Below, piece by piece: positions 33,304 to 45,975 of a stretch of 64,000 bases of DNA. This stretch comes from Trichostrongylus colubriformis (Eukaryota > Nematoda > Chromadorea > Rhabditida > Trichostrongylidae). Both the position numbers and the translations under genes were made by a program. A model generated the notes under the pieces. The model did no database searches and was not told the DNA's origin. It worked only from the letters and a program-made list of their open reading frames with translations. How positions within the stretch are numbered: position 1 is the stretch's first letter; each line of letters begins with the position of its first letter. The stretch lies in the NCBI GenBank assembly GCA_963978905.1, contig OZ022261.1, positions 27,773,686 to 27,837,685 of the forward strand, in the 5' to 3' direction.

Positions 33304-33680
33304 CAAGTACACTGAAGGCACCAGCAGGGGTAAGGGGAAAAAGAAAACCGTGAATACATGTTCTCTGAAAACAAGCCTGCCACTTTAGAATAGGTGAAGT
33401 GTACTGAAACTCGCATTGAAAGAGAACGGCTTGGGGTCTTATAACGATCCCGCAGTACGGTGTTCCATTCTGCAGTTTATCAGTGGGGTGAGTAGTCGTC
33501 GAGGGCGGGGTAACGATCACGGACGGCTGATCTAGCCTCTCTGCCCGTCTGCGATCTACCCCCGGCTAGTGACGCAGAGAGGCGCGAAAATTTACGCCTT
33601 CCGGTATGTTTGACTCATTACCACCCATCACCACATTCACTTTTCCGTAGAACACTTTTGACGCATGCTAGGGGTAATAC
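33304..33680. repeat. TTAA-type repeat fragment, same family as 31024-31433
   Basis: It begins TGAAGGCACCAGCAGGGGTAA. It shares TACATGTTCTCTGAAAACA, the GATCCCGCAGTACGGTG block, and the ...CCGGCTAGTGACGCAGAG block with copies at 29209-29350 and 31024-31433. The right boundary is unclear. Confidence 0.5.
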
Positions 33681-33999
33681 GAAAGTCGAGCCGATCAGTT
33701 GCAACAGTAGAGAGAGAACGGAATAAAACGATCAAACACTCGAAAAACGAGAACCACAAAACGTACTCCATCCTTTTCACCTCTCTGCATCACTAGCCGC
33801 TGAGGATAGATGCAGAAGAAGAGGGGCAAAATAGACGTGCGGCGAACGCTGCTCTGATTTCGCAGCAACCCGTCCTACGAATGTTAGGCAGCTCTACGGG
33901 ATCGGTATAAAGACACCAGGACCGCTATTTCAAAAAGAGTTCAGCCACATATCCTCTAGATTAGAATGGTTCGCTCAGCAGAGAATGTGTCTTCGTAGA

Positions 34000-36900
34000 T
34001 CTCATTTTGCCCTTGCCCCTAGCGGTGCCTTTGAGATGTTTGACCCCACCCACACTAGCCGCGATTTTGGGGGCAATGTAGCACAACTGGCCTAAGAACG
34101 TGAGGCTACCTTTCTAGAGGGGAAAAGGAAAGTGTCTTCGACACAATGATTCACATCGCGCATTTATCAAACTCTTCAGAATATAGGAATTCACAAAACA
34201 GAGCCTAAGTGGACCTTGATCCAGAATTCGATCCCTGGATCATGAATGTGGCAGCATCCCCCAGTTGTCACTACGCCACATCGCCATATCAACCCTCATT
34301 GTTAGTCAACGAAGGCATTGTTGTCACCGAACGTAGCCAAAACAAACGCTTGAAAATTTATAGCCATAGAGAGTTTAGGGGGAAACTGGAACAAAAAGGT
34401 GCTATGGTACTGCTTGAAGGAACCGGAAGGGGTCCGAAGAGAGGAAGATGCAACGAAATGATCATGTAACGAACAACCAATGTTAAAAGCGATAATCTGC
34501 GGAAAAACCCGGATTCAGAAGCGCGGCGCTGTGGTTGTATTCGCATCATATTCTTATCACTTCGGACTGCACACACTGACATTCCGAGTTGTCCGCTATA
34601 GAGATGTCCTTTGTTGTGTCGTAGAGTGTATTTCATTCATTGGTGATTATGTGAAATAAGTGGAACAACACACAGCAACAAACAAGTGAAACAAATAAGG
34701 GAAGAATAAGCGAAAGCGTAAGAAAAATTTTTACAACTGAAACCTAATTAATTCACTTTCGACGTCTTGGCAAGGTGCCGTGTGTGCATTGCGGCCACCG
34801 CCCTCCGATACCGTAAATCAAATTGCCCTCCTCCCGGTGTCTTTAAAATTGTTAACTGTTGAAGAACCACGTAATATTAAAAAAAAACCCTAGAAATCAA
34901 AAGAATTTACTCAGATTGACAACATACTTAATATAGCACGCTAACCCGATACTATGCATGAATTTATTGTGCATTGTGTGTGTGTGGATAGGTTCAAACA
35001 TGATCTGTACGTGAATGCCTGTTTACTCTTGCAATAGGAAAATCATTCAGCTATCCAGTTCTTTATTTGAACGAAATGTGAAACAAGCTTTTGTGGAAGG
35101 TAAAAAGAGGCCAAAACGCTGCGAAAACACACCCATAGAATCCACAACGTATAACTAGAAATTCCGGTCTCATTTTGAATTCCACGTAAATCAATGACAA
35201 AACTAAAAAAGGAAGTATGTAGGAGGAGAGCAATAGGAAATATTTGATATATACTTTTTGAAAGAGCCTAGATCACTTGAAATTTGGATTCAGATCGTAT
35301 CCAATAAGAACCATTTTAGAGAAAAACTTCAAGAATTTAGCACAAATTCCGTTCGCAAATTGAAGGAACAATTCAATTTGGAGACCTAAAGAACAGTTGA
35401 GATCGCAAGTTCGTTGTGGTAGGAATTTTACTCCAATCGATTGAATAGGATCCACCTATTGATAATTACGATAACTTAGGAATGCATACATAAGTTATCG
35501 AACATGAAAGAACCACGCATTCAAACTGCAAAACGCGCAGCATTTTTGAGCACCTCATGTTGCCGCGCTACAGGAGGGAAATCTTATGTATCACATGGCG
35601 TTTGAAAAAATATATAAGTAGTAAATAAATAAGCGTGAAAATTGAAAAAATCAGCTTTATCAAAAAAACTCAACGAAACCTTTATTGAAACTCTATCAAT
35701 TAATTCCATAACGGGAATTACGGAAGCTCCTCTAGTGGGATCTCACAGCCTACAGGTTGAGCATCGTAAATGTGGTAGGGTAGCCTGTTGTGTAAAGGAG
35801 TAAGTACATATGTAGACGTAGCGAGCACAATGAAAAAATGAATGAAAAAATTTAGTGTGGCTGAATGTATTATCAAAATTACTGAGTAAAAAAGGCCTTT
35901 TGCGAATGGCTAACAAAATCTTCGATAGAGGAGCGAAGCGATTTTCAGAGATCGAAATGGGACGATAAAGAAAACCACGACTTCAGACGAAAGCCTTCAA
36001 AAATCAATATTTCGCGAAAAACATCCTCTTCTGTGACTTCTGTGATCTACCATTCAGCTGTACAAGGTTTGAAGTTGGAACACCATTGAAAATCGCGGCA
36101 ACTTTCCTTACAACCTAATATGTAAGGTGCAACGCCAAAGGAGCCGCTGCGGTGTCGCGACGCGACATCGCGCGGTGCTTTCATGGCGTGTGTCACGTCG
36201 CGCTGCGCAGTGCCGCATCAGCTCCTCATGCGATACACGTTGTAGCGTAGAAAATGGTGACCGATTGAGAAGAAAATGCTCGAATCCAGGAGGGAATGGA
36301 AAAGCGAAACTAAGACACCATCATTTGCAAGTACGTTAGTATATTGGACAAGAGGCCGGAAACAAGTGCACCTATTCCAGATCCCACCAGTAAAAAGCGC
36401 AAATAATGCGGAGCCGAGCCCCGAACTCATTGAGAGTTCTGTGTCAACACACAGATGCTGGTTGTTCTCAAACAACTTTAAAAATGTGCAAAACATACGA
36501 TATACCACGGAAAACTCGGCTCTCATCAGCACCAACGATCTAAGAACCGAAGTGAAACAGCTGAACTGATGAGATCGATCAGTAGAAGGAGCTGACACTG
36601 TCAAAATCATGAAAGGTTGAATCTTTGATGTTAAAAGAGTTACTAAACTGCAATTTCCATGGAACTCCTCTACCTAGTAAGGCACGATGTTAGCTTCGGA
36701 AGGACTGGAAACCCAGGAAAGTTTTTCTTATACCGAAGTTGAAGACGAAAAATAGGAACGGCTTTGTTCCGTTACTTGTAGTTATCGCCTGTACATGAAT
36801 ACGGATGAGAATGGGTTTGGATTACTTGCGTCGTGATTCAGACGTCATAAAAGAGCCTCGTATCGAGCATAACAGCGACGAACGGGAACAAAGACGACGA

Positions 36901-37120
36901 ACGCGTACAATTGCACTAGTAAGTTGCTGGACAACGGCCGATTTCTCTTTCGATGTTAAACTATACTGAAAACGGACCTTATCGAATTATTCATCTTCGT
37001 TCAGCCGATGAGATGTCACCATGATTCGTGAACTTTTTTCAATGAACTATAGCAACTACGATGCACGTGTGGGTTGTTCGAGGAAGTAGTCGCGCAGAGA
37101 AAGGGGGGAGCTGATCAGTT
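34000..37120. other. No supported gene; repeat fragments
   Basis: TTAA-type repeat ends occur near 34020 and 34845, and a mariner-like right end near 36100-36117. Frames at 34209-34469 and 36218-36610 are open on both strands but not recognised. Confidence 0.5.
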
Positions 37121-37123
37121 GGT

Positions 37124-37261
37124 ACTATTATTATTGTTATTATTATTATTATATGACCATTAATATCATTATTATTGTTATTATCATTATTATTACTATT
37201 ATCATTATTATTACTTGTATATTATTACTTTTATTATGATTACTATCATTATTATTATTTA
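37124..37261. repeat. Imperfect ATT microsatellite
   Basis: About 138 bp of mostly ATT units with occasional ATC, ATG and ACT changes. Confidence 0.9.
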
Positions 37262-37853
37262 CTGGCACGCAGTAAACAAGAAATTTTTCAACACAACATA
37301 ACCCACAAAGCACGAAAAGAACTAAGCGAAGGAATCGAATTCAATCTTATTGATCGTCATGGCACTAAAAATTACAAATAGCAATCGTAATCACATTCTT
37401 CCCATAATTTTTTTGAAAAAATTTTCCAAAAGTAGCTTTTTCAGCTACGCATGAAAGGATAAATCATTCAAACTTTGAACTTTTTTTTTTTGGGATGCGC
37501 CATTCCGACTACTTTAATTCGTATCATACTGGCTGTTATACATGTTTGAAGCTATACACTGTACAAATCTTATTTTTTTCCATCCAAGCAAGTCTAAAGT
37601 CCCTTCCCGCTGCCATGAGTGTATGAAGGCTTGGTTGGCTTCGACGACAATTGAGAGCCTTGATCCTCAAACCATGCGCGCAATAGTAGCGCGACTTGCC
37701 ATTACACCATATGCGCAAAGGAAGAGTAAGTCAGTTTATAATGTGTGGTATAGGGACAAATACAGCAGAACGCTAAAACATTAGGAAAAATATGGACAAT
37801 TAGAGTACATAGTCATGAACCCTAGAATTTGTCAGTCAGTTTCTTTATTTTCT

Positions 37854-37955
37854 TCTGATTTTATTTTTTTTTTGTATATTAATGAAGCCCAATGACTATA
37901 TATGATCTGATTTTATTTTTTTTGTATATTAATGAAGCCCAATGACTATATATGA
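37854..37955 (+). repeat. Tandem duplication of a 50-52-bp unit
   Basis: The unit begins TCTGATTTTATTTT and ends AATGACTATATATGA, present twice back to back. The copies differ only in the T-run length. Confidence 0.9.
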
Positions 37956-38339
37956 AAGCATTCAGCGTGCAGCTACGAACTCTGAACTACTAATAAAGTG
38001 GCTAAATTTTAAGTGGAGGTTTTGATTGAACGTAGTGAATTTAGTCACTAATTTGTTTGTTGTTTTCTCAAAATAGTTCTTCGGTAAGAAAGACAATTCA
38101 GCATTCTTTCTATTTACTTGAACTTTCTATATGATTTCAATGAAATCAAAATTTACATTCTCATGAAAAAACAAAGTAGGGGTGAAAAAATTGAGAAGAG
38201 TGTTTGGAAGAATGAGATAACACACAGTGTAAATGCCCCTCCGACTTTCGATATTGGAAACATTTTTGCTTCTACAAAGCTTCATTTACAAAAAATGACG
38301 ATCACTGCGTGATCTATATAACAATGTAAAAGGAAAATG

Positions 38340-38620
38340 CATTCGACTAGGATGAATCCTTCTCCAGGATGCGCCAGGCATTATTCCTCCATTCAAAATC
38401 GTGGAGTAATACCAACCCAATCTCGCCCATGTATTGAATTGCATGGGTCAGGCGATATCAGTTCAGCATTTTTATCCTCACAGACAAGTTCATACCAATC
38501 AAGTGAGCGCGGAGGATGGAAGGATGGGCCATACTGACCTGCCCTGGGTGGGCGCTGACCCAAGATTCGATCCCGAGACAGCGGACGAGTGAAAGCGGCG
38601 CCACTTACCAATAAACTAGC
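38340..38620 (-). repeat. tRNA-derived SINE-like fragment
   Basis: On the minus strand TGGTAAGTGGCGCC (near 38610-38597) and GGGATCGAATCTT (38574-38562) resemble A and B boxes. The tail (38340-38460) shares TTCCATTCAGAAT-type blocks with 39690-39830 and 45640-45770. Confidence 0.45.
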
Positions 38621-38690
38621 TCCAAATCAATAATATAAAATATAAAGCCCACACGTTCTGCTTACAATAAACATTTACGCATGACTGCAG

Positions 38691-38860
38691 CTGCCTGCGG
38701 ATCAAACTCACACGAGCAGTTTACAGTGCTGCATGTATCGGATAACGAGCCATTCTCAAAAATAATTTTCCAAAGTTCAAAGCGTTCAAAACATAAATAT
38801 CACTCAAGTTTTAATGGATCTTTTGAAGTATTCAACGTTGTTCTGGAAAGCAAATTAAGG
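38691..38860 (+). CDS. Candidate exon, family unknown
   Basis: Bounded by ACTGCAG and GTATGT, this 170-base frame has protein-like content: SHEQFTVLHVSDNEPFSKII, then SFEVFNVVLESKLR. It leaves in phase 0. No neighbouring exon could be joined with confidence and no domain was recognised. Confidence 0.22.
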
Positions 38861-40021
38861 GTATGTCATCTCAACGATTCATCAAAATGGTTAGTATGAT
38901 GTGGTTGATCGCTATATAAAAAATGAGCGCGTTAATAGGTTAGACGATCAGGAAAAACTAAGTGGTATACTTGAGAATTGAGAAATAAAACTTTCGTTCT
39001 CGTCAGTGATTTTTTTTGGTGGATATGTTTTCCGATGCGGGCCACGCCGACGTATCGATCGGCGAGCTACGTGAATCCGTGATGTGAGACGGTCGTGCAC
39101 AGCACGTCCATATGCGTTCAAACATGGGATGAGTGAAAGGCTTTATGAAAAGCCCTGAAGCGCGGCTTCCACAGCGAATATCACATGAATTCTCTGACTT
39201 TCGAACTACCCCTACTGCACCTGTCAAATTCATAAGTTATTTGTATCACATGTATAAAATCCGAAATAAATTCGAGGGAGAACAGTTCTCCCATAGATTC
39301 GCCAAAATTCGGCTGAAATCTGGTACTCTTTTCATCAGCTGTTATTCGAGACGAAGCAGCGCAGTGTTTTTGGAAGTATCCAAACAAACTGGCGTGACAG
39401 CGTCAACAGTTAGTAACTGAAAAAGAAGCTGAACAAATACGTAAACCATTTTCTTTCAGTGTGGTCCAGAGTGATTACTTAGTTGCACTTCGGGGAAGAG
39501 AAATGGGAGAGATAACTAAGCGGCTAACATCCTGGAGTGATGCCTTCATGAATTTAAAATTTATTAGAATGTAAGATAGTAAAAGTCATATTGAGGATAA
39601 CCGGTCAGTCTTGATTAATCTACTGGGTTGAGCCACGTATTAGATCCAACTGCCTTTTGAGCGCCATCGCTACACATAAAAGGACAAAAGATAAAGTACT
39701 CGACGTTGATCAATCTTTCCTCGGAACCCGCCGCGCATCCCAATTCCATCAGAATTGTGGCAGCACTTAAAGTGGCCTGGCACTTAAACTTCCCATCCTG
39801 GAAGGATGGAAAGCTTTGTTTGGCTCGGTTAGGCAATTTATACGAGATTTGATCACCGGACCGTGCCATCGAAAGCAACGCTACTTTGAGCCCTATCAGC
39901 TCCATCGTCATTCAATTGCATACGTAAATGTAAGAAAAGAAAATAAGAGGGCACACAAGAAGGGTAGGCTGCTCGACTTTCGAAAAGCTGTTATGGTATT
40001 GGCTAATCTAAATTAGGAACA

Positions 40022-40228
40022 ATGGTAACCGTGGAAACAAGGCAAATTACAGTATTCAAAGAGATTGAATACAAAAATAGTGGTAAAAGAATACTTGAAA
40101 ACAGATATAAAATGGTTGTGGCAGATGAATCTAATAAGCCGTTCCTTCAAGAATGCAAGCTAATGACATTCGTTGAGTTTACATATTTGTACATACGTCT
40201 AGCTAGCGATATTAACAGTATAGTGTAA
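40022..40228 (+). CDS. Candidate open frame or last exon, family unknown
   Basis: An ATG-started frame of 68 codons reads VTVETRQITVFKEIEYKNSG and later RYKMVVADESNKPFLQEC, ending in TAA. The composition is protein-like. An internal ATTACAG could be an acceptor. Nothing recognisable was seen. Confidence 0.18.
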   Translation: MVTVETRQITVFKEIEYKNSGKRILENRYKMVVADESNKPFLQECKLMTFVEFTYLYIRLASDINSIV

Positions 40229-40610
40229 CTTTATTGAAGGTATCATTAAATGAAATTTATATAAATCGCACGAAAGAAGGGTGATTCGCGCGATTTATAG
40301 CTTTTTCCGTGCAGAGTACGACGATGCTAATACCTCAGCAATCTCTCAGGCGCCGCCCAACATAGAAACTCCTCCCCTCGACTATGATGGAAAATCGGAA
40401 AATCTCTTCTGACGATGTAGCATCGAAATGGACCCATGTGCTGGCCATAATGTACAAACAAATATTTCTGCGCATAAAAAAACCTCAGAAGTACAAAAAC
40501 GACAGAATAGTCATAAGAAATTCAAGAAATGTCAAAAACTTCAAAAAGAGACATTTCTTAATAAAGAGTGTGACAGTCGTGAAATTCCACTAAGCGCATT
40601 TACGAAGTAA

Positions 40611-41983
40611 TAACTTGAATTAGGTTTTGATGCTGTATATCTTCCATATGGTGATGTCCGAATCGATAACAGTTTTAATTCATCATGAAACAGGAATTGC
40701 CATGAAAATGATGTGTATGTATCGAAAAATTGGACGCAGTGCATATTGAACTTACACAACAACAACGCAACAATGTTAAATGTTGCCTCCTCTAATCTGT
40801 CGCTATTCCATATATTTATCTCCACTACCCTCAAACAAAAACCAGTCCTGTTCTCAACTACTGAAAGTTTACTGTGTTGAAAAACCTGGCAGAAAGTAAA
40901 ATTGTGTGACAGTTGCACTATATGCTGTGAAAAAAAACGATCAGATCAATAGTTCATGGGCGTGATGATGCCATGAAATGGCGTCGATTCCAATTATTTA
41001 TTACACATATTAACTTTTCAGACAAAACTATGTAGCAGTAATTGCAAGGAAAACGATAAATTCACCTGTTTTTTACCAATTAATTGGACTGCTTTTTCTG
41101 TGCATACATACATAGCATATGCAGGATTGATTCATCTGAATTTTCTTCGGGTGAAAGTCGTTAAAGACTTCTGCAAAGAATGGAAAAGAATTTGAATGAA
41201 TTTGGGAGTCTAGCTGCTGTAATTGGATAGGCTCCTTACTGACCTATGAAGCCCAGAAAAATTGAAATTTACGAAAGACATAATATTCATATTTTCTACA
41301 AATACCAGTCATTCTCTAATATGGTCTAATAAATCCTGCAAATTGCAAAAGCCGCCAAAATCCTCCCTCTGAACTGCTAGCTAGAAACTCGTCGATATTG
41401 CATGGGAAAATTGTGCGATGAACGTCATGCTGTACAAATGACAAACATCTGTGCAGTTTGTGGGCGGACACGGGTTAGCCTGAACAAATCGAATCCGCCG
41501 AACGTCAATCGCAGCGGGGTTGGGGCCGCTGTTGTTGCTGGTTTGAGTGAAGTGGTAATGGCGGCGGCACCAAGGATAGAGGATCGTGTGCCGCCGTAGA
41601 TGTCCTAAGGTTAGGGCGACATAGGCGAGACGTAACCGCCAACCGGGTGCAACGTGGGGGGCATAGTGAAGGGTCGTGTGTTGGACCACGTGGTGGCTGG
41701 TGATTTTTGAGACAAGTGACATGAAAAACAAAAATAGCAGCGAATAACACCTTCAACACAGACACCAGACCCACATACACACAATCACATATGCGATTGT
41801 TCTCGACGTTCACTCAATTGTAAATTCAAATTTATTGTCAACACTCAAATGTCAACAATAAACAGATGATATGTTTTTGATTCTAATCTTCAAAGCCCGT
41901 CATGTGCATGAGTTCTGATTAGGGTCGTGGCAAAGTTAAAGAGTCACTTATGATGGCAGATTCCTCAAAGACACCCTTAAAGG
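40611..41983. other. No supported gene
   Basis: The minus-strand frame at 40541-40918 (125 codons) is long for this AT content but has no recognised motif or clear splice sites. Confidence 0.5.
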
Positions 41984-42453
41984 AATCGTCCGCGGAAATC
42001 CCGTTATTCTAATTCTCTTCAGAATCAGTGTATTAAATTGAATTACTCAAGAAAAACACAAAAATAGTGAAAAAATTTCTTTTGTTCTGATCAAAAACTT
42101 GATAATATGAAGAAGACGCAGTCCGTTTGAATTCCCGCCAAAAGATCTTGCAGCGGTCACCGATGAGCAAATAGCTCCTTGACGGTCTGAGAAGCAGACA
42201 GCAATTGGGCGCGTTTTTTCGGACCCAATTGCTGTCTGCGTCTCCGACCGCCGTCTCCGATCGCGCATTTCTCCCCAGCTCTCCATGGCAGACACCCACC
42301 TGGACGCCACACCCCGTCGGCCCCAGGCTTTGAGGAGCTATATCTCAGCCAAATTGTAATTTTTCGCGGAAAACTTTGCATGCGGCCCTCAGTAAGCAGA
42401 AAGAACAAAAATATATGGGTAACAAAGAAACTCCTTTTTTCGTGGATGATTCC
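41984..42453. repeat. Foldback repeat, AAAGGAATCGTCC family, copy 3
   Basis: The left end is TTAA-AGGAATCGTCCGCGG and the right end TTTTTCGTGGATGATTCCC. A second inverted pair inside (ACCCAATTGC / GCAATTGGG) surrounds GCGCGTTTTTTC near 42210. Confidence 0.6.
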
Positions 42454-43619
42454 CTTCAGCGTAGTTTTGGTTGATAGCGGAAGGTGAAAATAGAGGTGCG
42501 AACAATAGGGGAGGATTGACATTAAACAATCACCCGGGAAAAAAGGATTCCCTCCCATAATTAGGGACGTGTTTTCGCGCCCTCCACATCACTAAAAAGG
42601 GTGACGCAGATGTCGAGTGCAACTAAGCCACAGCCGTGAAGGTTGCCCCACCCCTCACAGTGGCTCGGCCATCGACAGCAGTAGGACCGAAACATTTCCA
42701 AACAAGGCCACAATAAAACACGAGGCGCACTTTTCAACGTGAGATTCGCCACAGATCATTACATCAAAACTCCACAATTCATAAAAATTCTTACTCGCTT
42801 TTCTGTTCAATAAATGAAATTCCTAACATGAAACCCGTTCATCGATTATACCTCCCCAGTTCATAATTTCCTCTCCAACAACAGGGTAGGTAGGATTTTC
42901 TCTGTATTGATTTACTTTCATATAGATTTTCGGGAGTAAGGAATTTCGTCTCGAAGTTCGTCTTCTGGGGACAACTAAATGCACTTAATGCCGCTTCGCT
43001 CACTCAGCGTTTCGATTTTATCTTTGCACTTTTTGTGAATAGAATATTTTTTCGATGTTTTAACGAGGTCCAAGACAGGCTGGAATTGAATGTGGACATC
43101 TGGTGGCAATGCATCATTATTACATGAGTTTCGCACTAGAACTATCACTGACATTAGTTTTGAACGCATACCCCTCCGGTAATGAATTCTGGCCACGCCT
43201 ACACTGCACGGTCATGTTCTTGTAGCAAAAAATCAAACAGTGACTAAGGGCAATGCTATTGAAGCAATCCATGAGCTTTCAGAATTTACCCTTATACGCT
43301 CTCAGGTGTTCAACGACTTTTGGCCAACAGTTTCGAACGGGAGTATAATTTTGAGCTAACGTTCTCAAATGGAAATATACCATATGAATAGGCAATTAAT
43401 TCAGAAGCACTGTCATCGATGAAAAATCGACGATAAATTGCCATTTACATTGTTTGCTAGCGGCGAAAGTGTAAAGAAACATCCGCTTGAGTGTGACCAC
43501 CATGACTATACACAGAAAGACGTGCTTGGTCGAGGGCGTGAGTAATGCTTTGGTTCCGTATTCCTCTCTTTTAGTTATCTGATTTGACCACGACCCACAC
43601 CCCGATCGATGCTTTGAAA

Positions 43620-44565
43620 GAATCGTCCACGGGAATTCCATATTTCTAGTCCTTCTTAAAATCATTCTACTAGAAACAGTACATGATGAGGAACACGAAA
43701 AGAACCGGGAAATTTCCTTTATTCCGGAGAAGAAATCGAAGAACTGGAAGAGAGCACTCGTTTGAGTCCCCGCCACATCTCCCGACGCAACATTTAAAGG
43801 CATATTCCAGGATTATTGGGATATCAGATCTCCTGCCGTGGATGGATAGTTCGACCCAAGCCACGTAGGCTGTACCTTCATAGAGGCGTGGGTGTCAGTT
43901 CCTGGAGCGTGCAGAGCCAAAGAATCAGCGCAACAGCTCGGCCCCGCCCACCCTAGCCGGGGGTCTGCCTTTACTCTTCGACTCTTATCTTTGACATAGG
44001 TAGACTAGCTACGTAGTCAAGATCTTGAAACTGGCAGTCAAGCGATCGTCTCGCGAAGTAAACCCACTACTGAGTGACCTGACCCCACACTAAGCACCGG
44101 AATACTTGCAACACACCCCCGGCAGGGATGGGCGGGGCCGAGCTGTTGCGCTAGATTCCTTGGCTCTGCACGCCCCAGAAACTGACCCACACGCCTCGGT
44201 AAAGGTACAGCCTACGTGTCTTGGGTCGAACTCTCCATCCACGGCAGGAGATGTGATATCCCAATAAACCTGGAATATGCCTTTAAACAACGGTCAGCGG
44301 CCAGAGCGCATTTCAAATTTTCGCGCCCAGTGTTCATTTGCTTCTCACTCTGCCTCCTTGACGACGTGATTGTTACCTGTTCGATCCTCAATTCTCTAGC
44401 CATCGAACCCACTCGGACGCCCCACCCCGTCGTCCGTCACTCCGAGGAGCTCTATCGATTGGATTCCTGCATATGTGCGCGAGCCTTTCATGTGGCCCTT
44501 AGCAAGCAAATGTAACATATGCATATAAGTGGGTAATAGAAGAAACTGAATTTCCGTGGACGATC
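43620..44565. repeat. Foldback repeat, AAAGGAATCGTCC family, copy 4 (interrupted)
   Basis: The left end is GAATCGTCCACGGGAATTCC and the right end GAATTTCCGTGGACGATCCC. The body is split by the TTAA element at 43794-44286. Confidence 0.65.
43794..44286. mobile_element. TTAA-flanked foldback element with AGGCATATTCC ends
   Basis: The ends are TTAA-AGGCATATTCCAGG and CCTGGAATATGCCT-TTAA, the same terminal motif as at 1223-1402. Long inverted arms extend inward (CCGTGGATGGATAGTTCGAC on the left, complement on the right). It is nested in another TTAA-type repeat (43620-44565). Confidence 0.75.
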
Positions 44566-45763
44566 CCTCAAGTCCTCAGGCGTGAAGCATTAGGTCGTGC
44601 ACGGTGTCGTAAATAACTTGCGGCATGTCGCGAACGGCGCATTCGCGCGCTAATCGAAATGAAAAATGCATCTAGTGCGTTCAAATTTGCCGCGTGTGGG
44701 CAGCTGATCGTATCGAGCGATACGATGGCCCGGACTAAATGATGCGCACCCCAGAGGTATGTACTAAAATACTACCACATCGACAAGTCGCACATTGAGT
44801 CCGTCGGTAGACTATTTCGGACAAATTTGAATTTTTGCTATCGTTCCGAGAGAATCGAATGAATCAAAAGTTAATGAAAACTGAACAGCTCGCTGATTCT
44901 CTATAAACCGATTCGGCCGTTCATCTTGAATATGCTCTGCCTACCTGCGATATATGGAGGTCATGTAGTCCGCCTTGAGTATAGCCCTATAGAGAAAATT
45001 GGATTATTTCGTGCTCTACACTTAACTCGCACCGATGCGATGCACGTGATGTGCTTCTACGCACAAATTTTCCTGCAGCTGAGAGTTTGAAAGAGATGTG
45101 TGGAAAGACTGGCTGAGTTTAACGTATCAAAATCGTTCTCATCAAATGTTGCACCTACTGAAATTCTGCTCGTTCGTTCCTGTGAGAGCGAAACCAAATA
45201 TAGTCGTTGTTGTTCTGATTATTTACAAACAACACAATAAAATACTACTGCATAGCAATTCACTCGGCTTCAGCCTCTCACCACCATACGACTTTATGAA
45301 TTTCAGGAATTACATATGAGCGTTATGTGATTGAAAGAAAGAGAATATTAGATGCCAAGCTGAATAAATCGAAAAATCTTGATTCGAAACTGGTACCTGC
45401 CGTAACTTACTTTAAGCAATGTGATACAACCTTATACCTTTACTGTGTTAACTTATAGCAGTCAGGGTCAAGCGTTCAGTTAAGCAATACTTTGAGAAAT
45501 ACGATCCCCTCTTGGATTGCTTGCTTGATTCCAGTACCAGCCCTTCTCCTTTTCGTCGTGATTCATTCTTTTGTTTATTGAATTTTGGTTAGCATCTATC
45601 GTATAGCGTCGTCGAGCAAATAAATGAAGGATGAAAAAAATTGATTTCGGCGTCAATCAATCTCTCTGGGATGGGCCGCGCATTCTATTTCCATTCAGAA
45701 TCGCGGTGGCAGATGAATGTGATTTGGCCTATACGTACAGTGAATTGCAGGGAGCAGTCTGTG

Positions 45764-45975
45764 TATAGGGTCGGTGCATAATTGACCCGGCTTTTTTCAA
45801 CAATTTTATTTAGTAATAGCGATGATAGAAAGTAGCGAAAACTTGTTTACATGATTATTCGGAATGATTCCACCACTGTATTCAAGGACTGCTACCCATT
45901 TGGTGGTCGTCAAAACGTCAATCTCCTCTACAAAAAAAAAATGTAGCGTTAAAAAGCCACAATTGCACCAACCTG
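45764..45975. mobile_element. Mariner-derived fragment with GGTTGGTGCA-type ends
   Basis: The left end reads GGGTCGGTGCATAATTGACC. The right end is the complement of GGTTGGTGCAATTGTGGC, the classic start of one mariner subfamily. A second copy of the right end lies at 46152-46221. The interior shows only a faint trace of a transposase C-terminus. Confidence 0.5.

Noticed and set aside
36218..36610. A 130-codon minus-strand frame
   Set aside because: The opposite strand is also open (97 codons). Neither translation matches a known family, and I see no splice evidence.
37175..37381. Leucine/tyrosine-rich frame resembling membrane sequence
   Set aside because: It is a translation of the ATT microsatellite.
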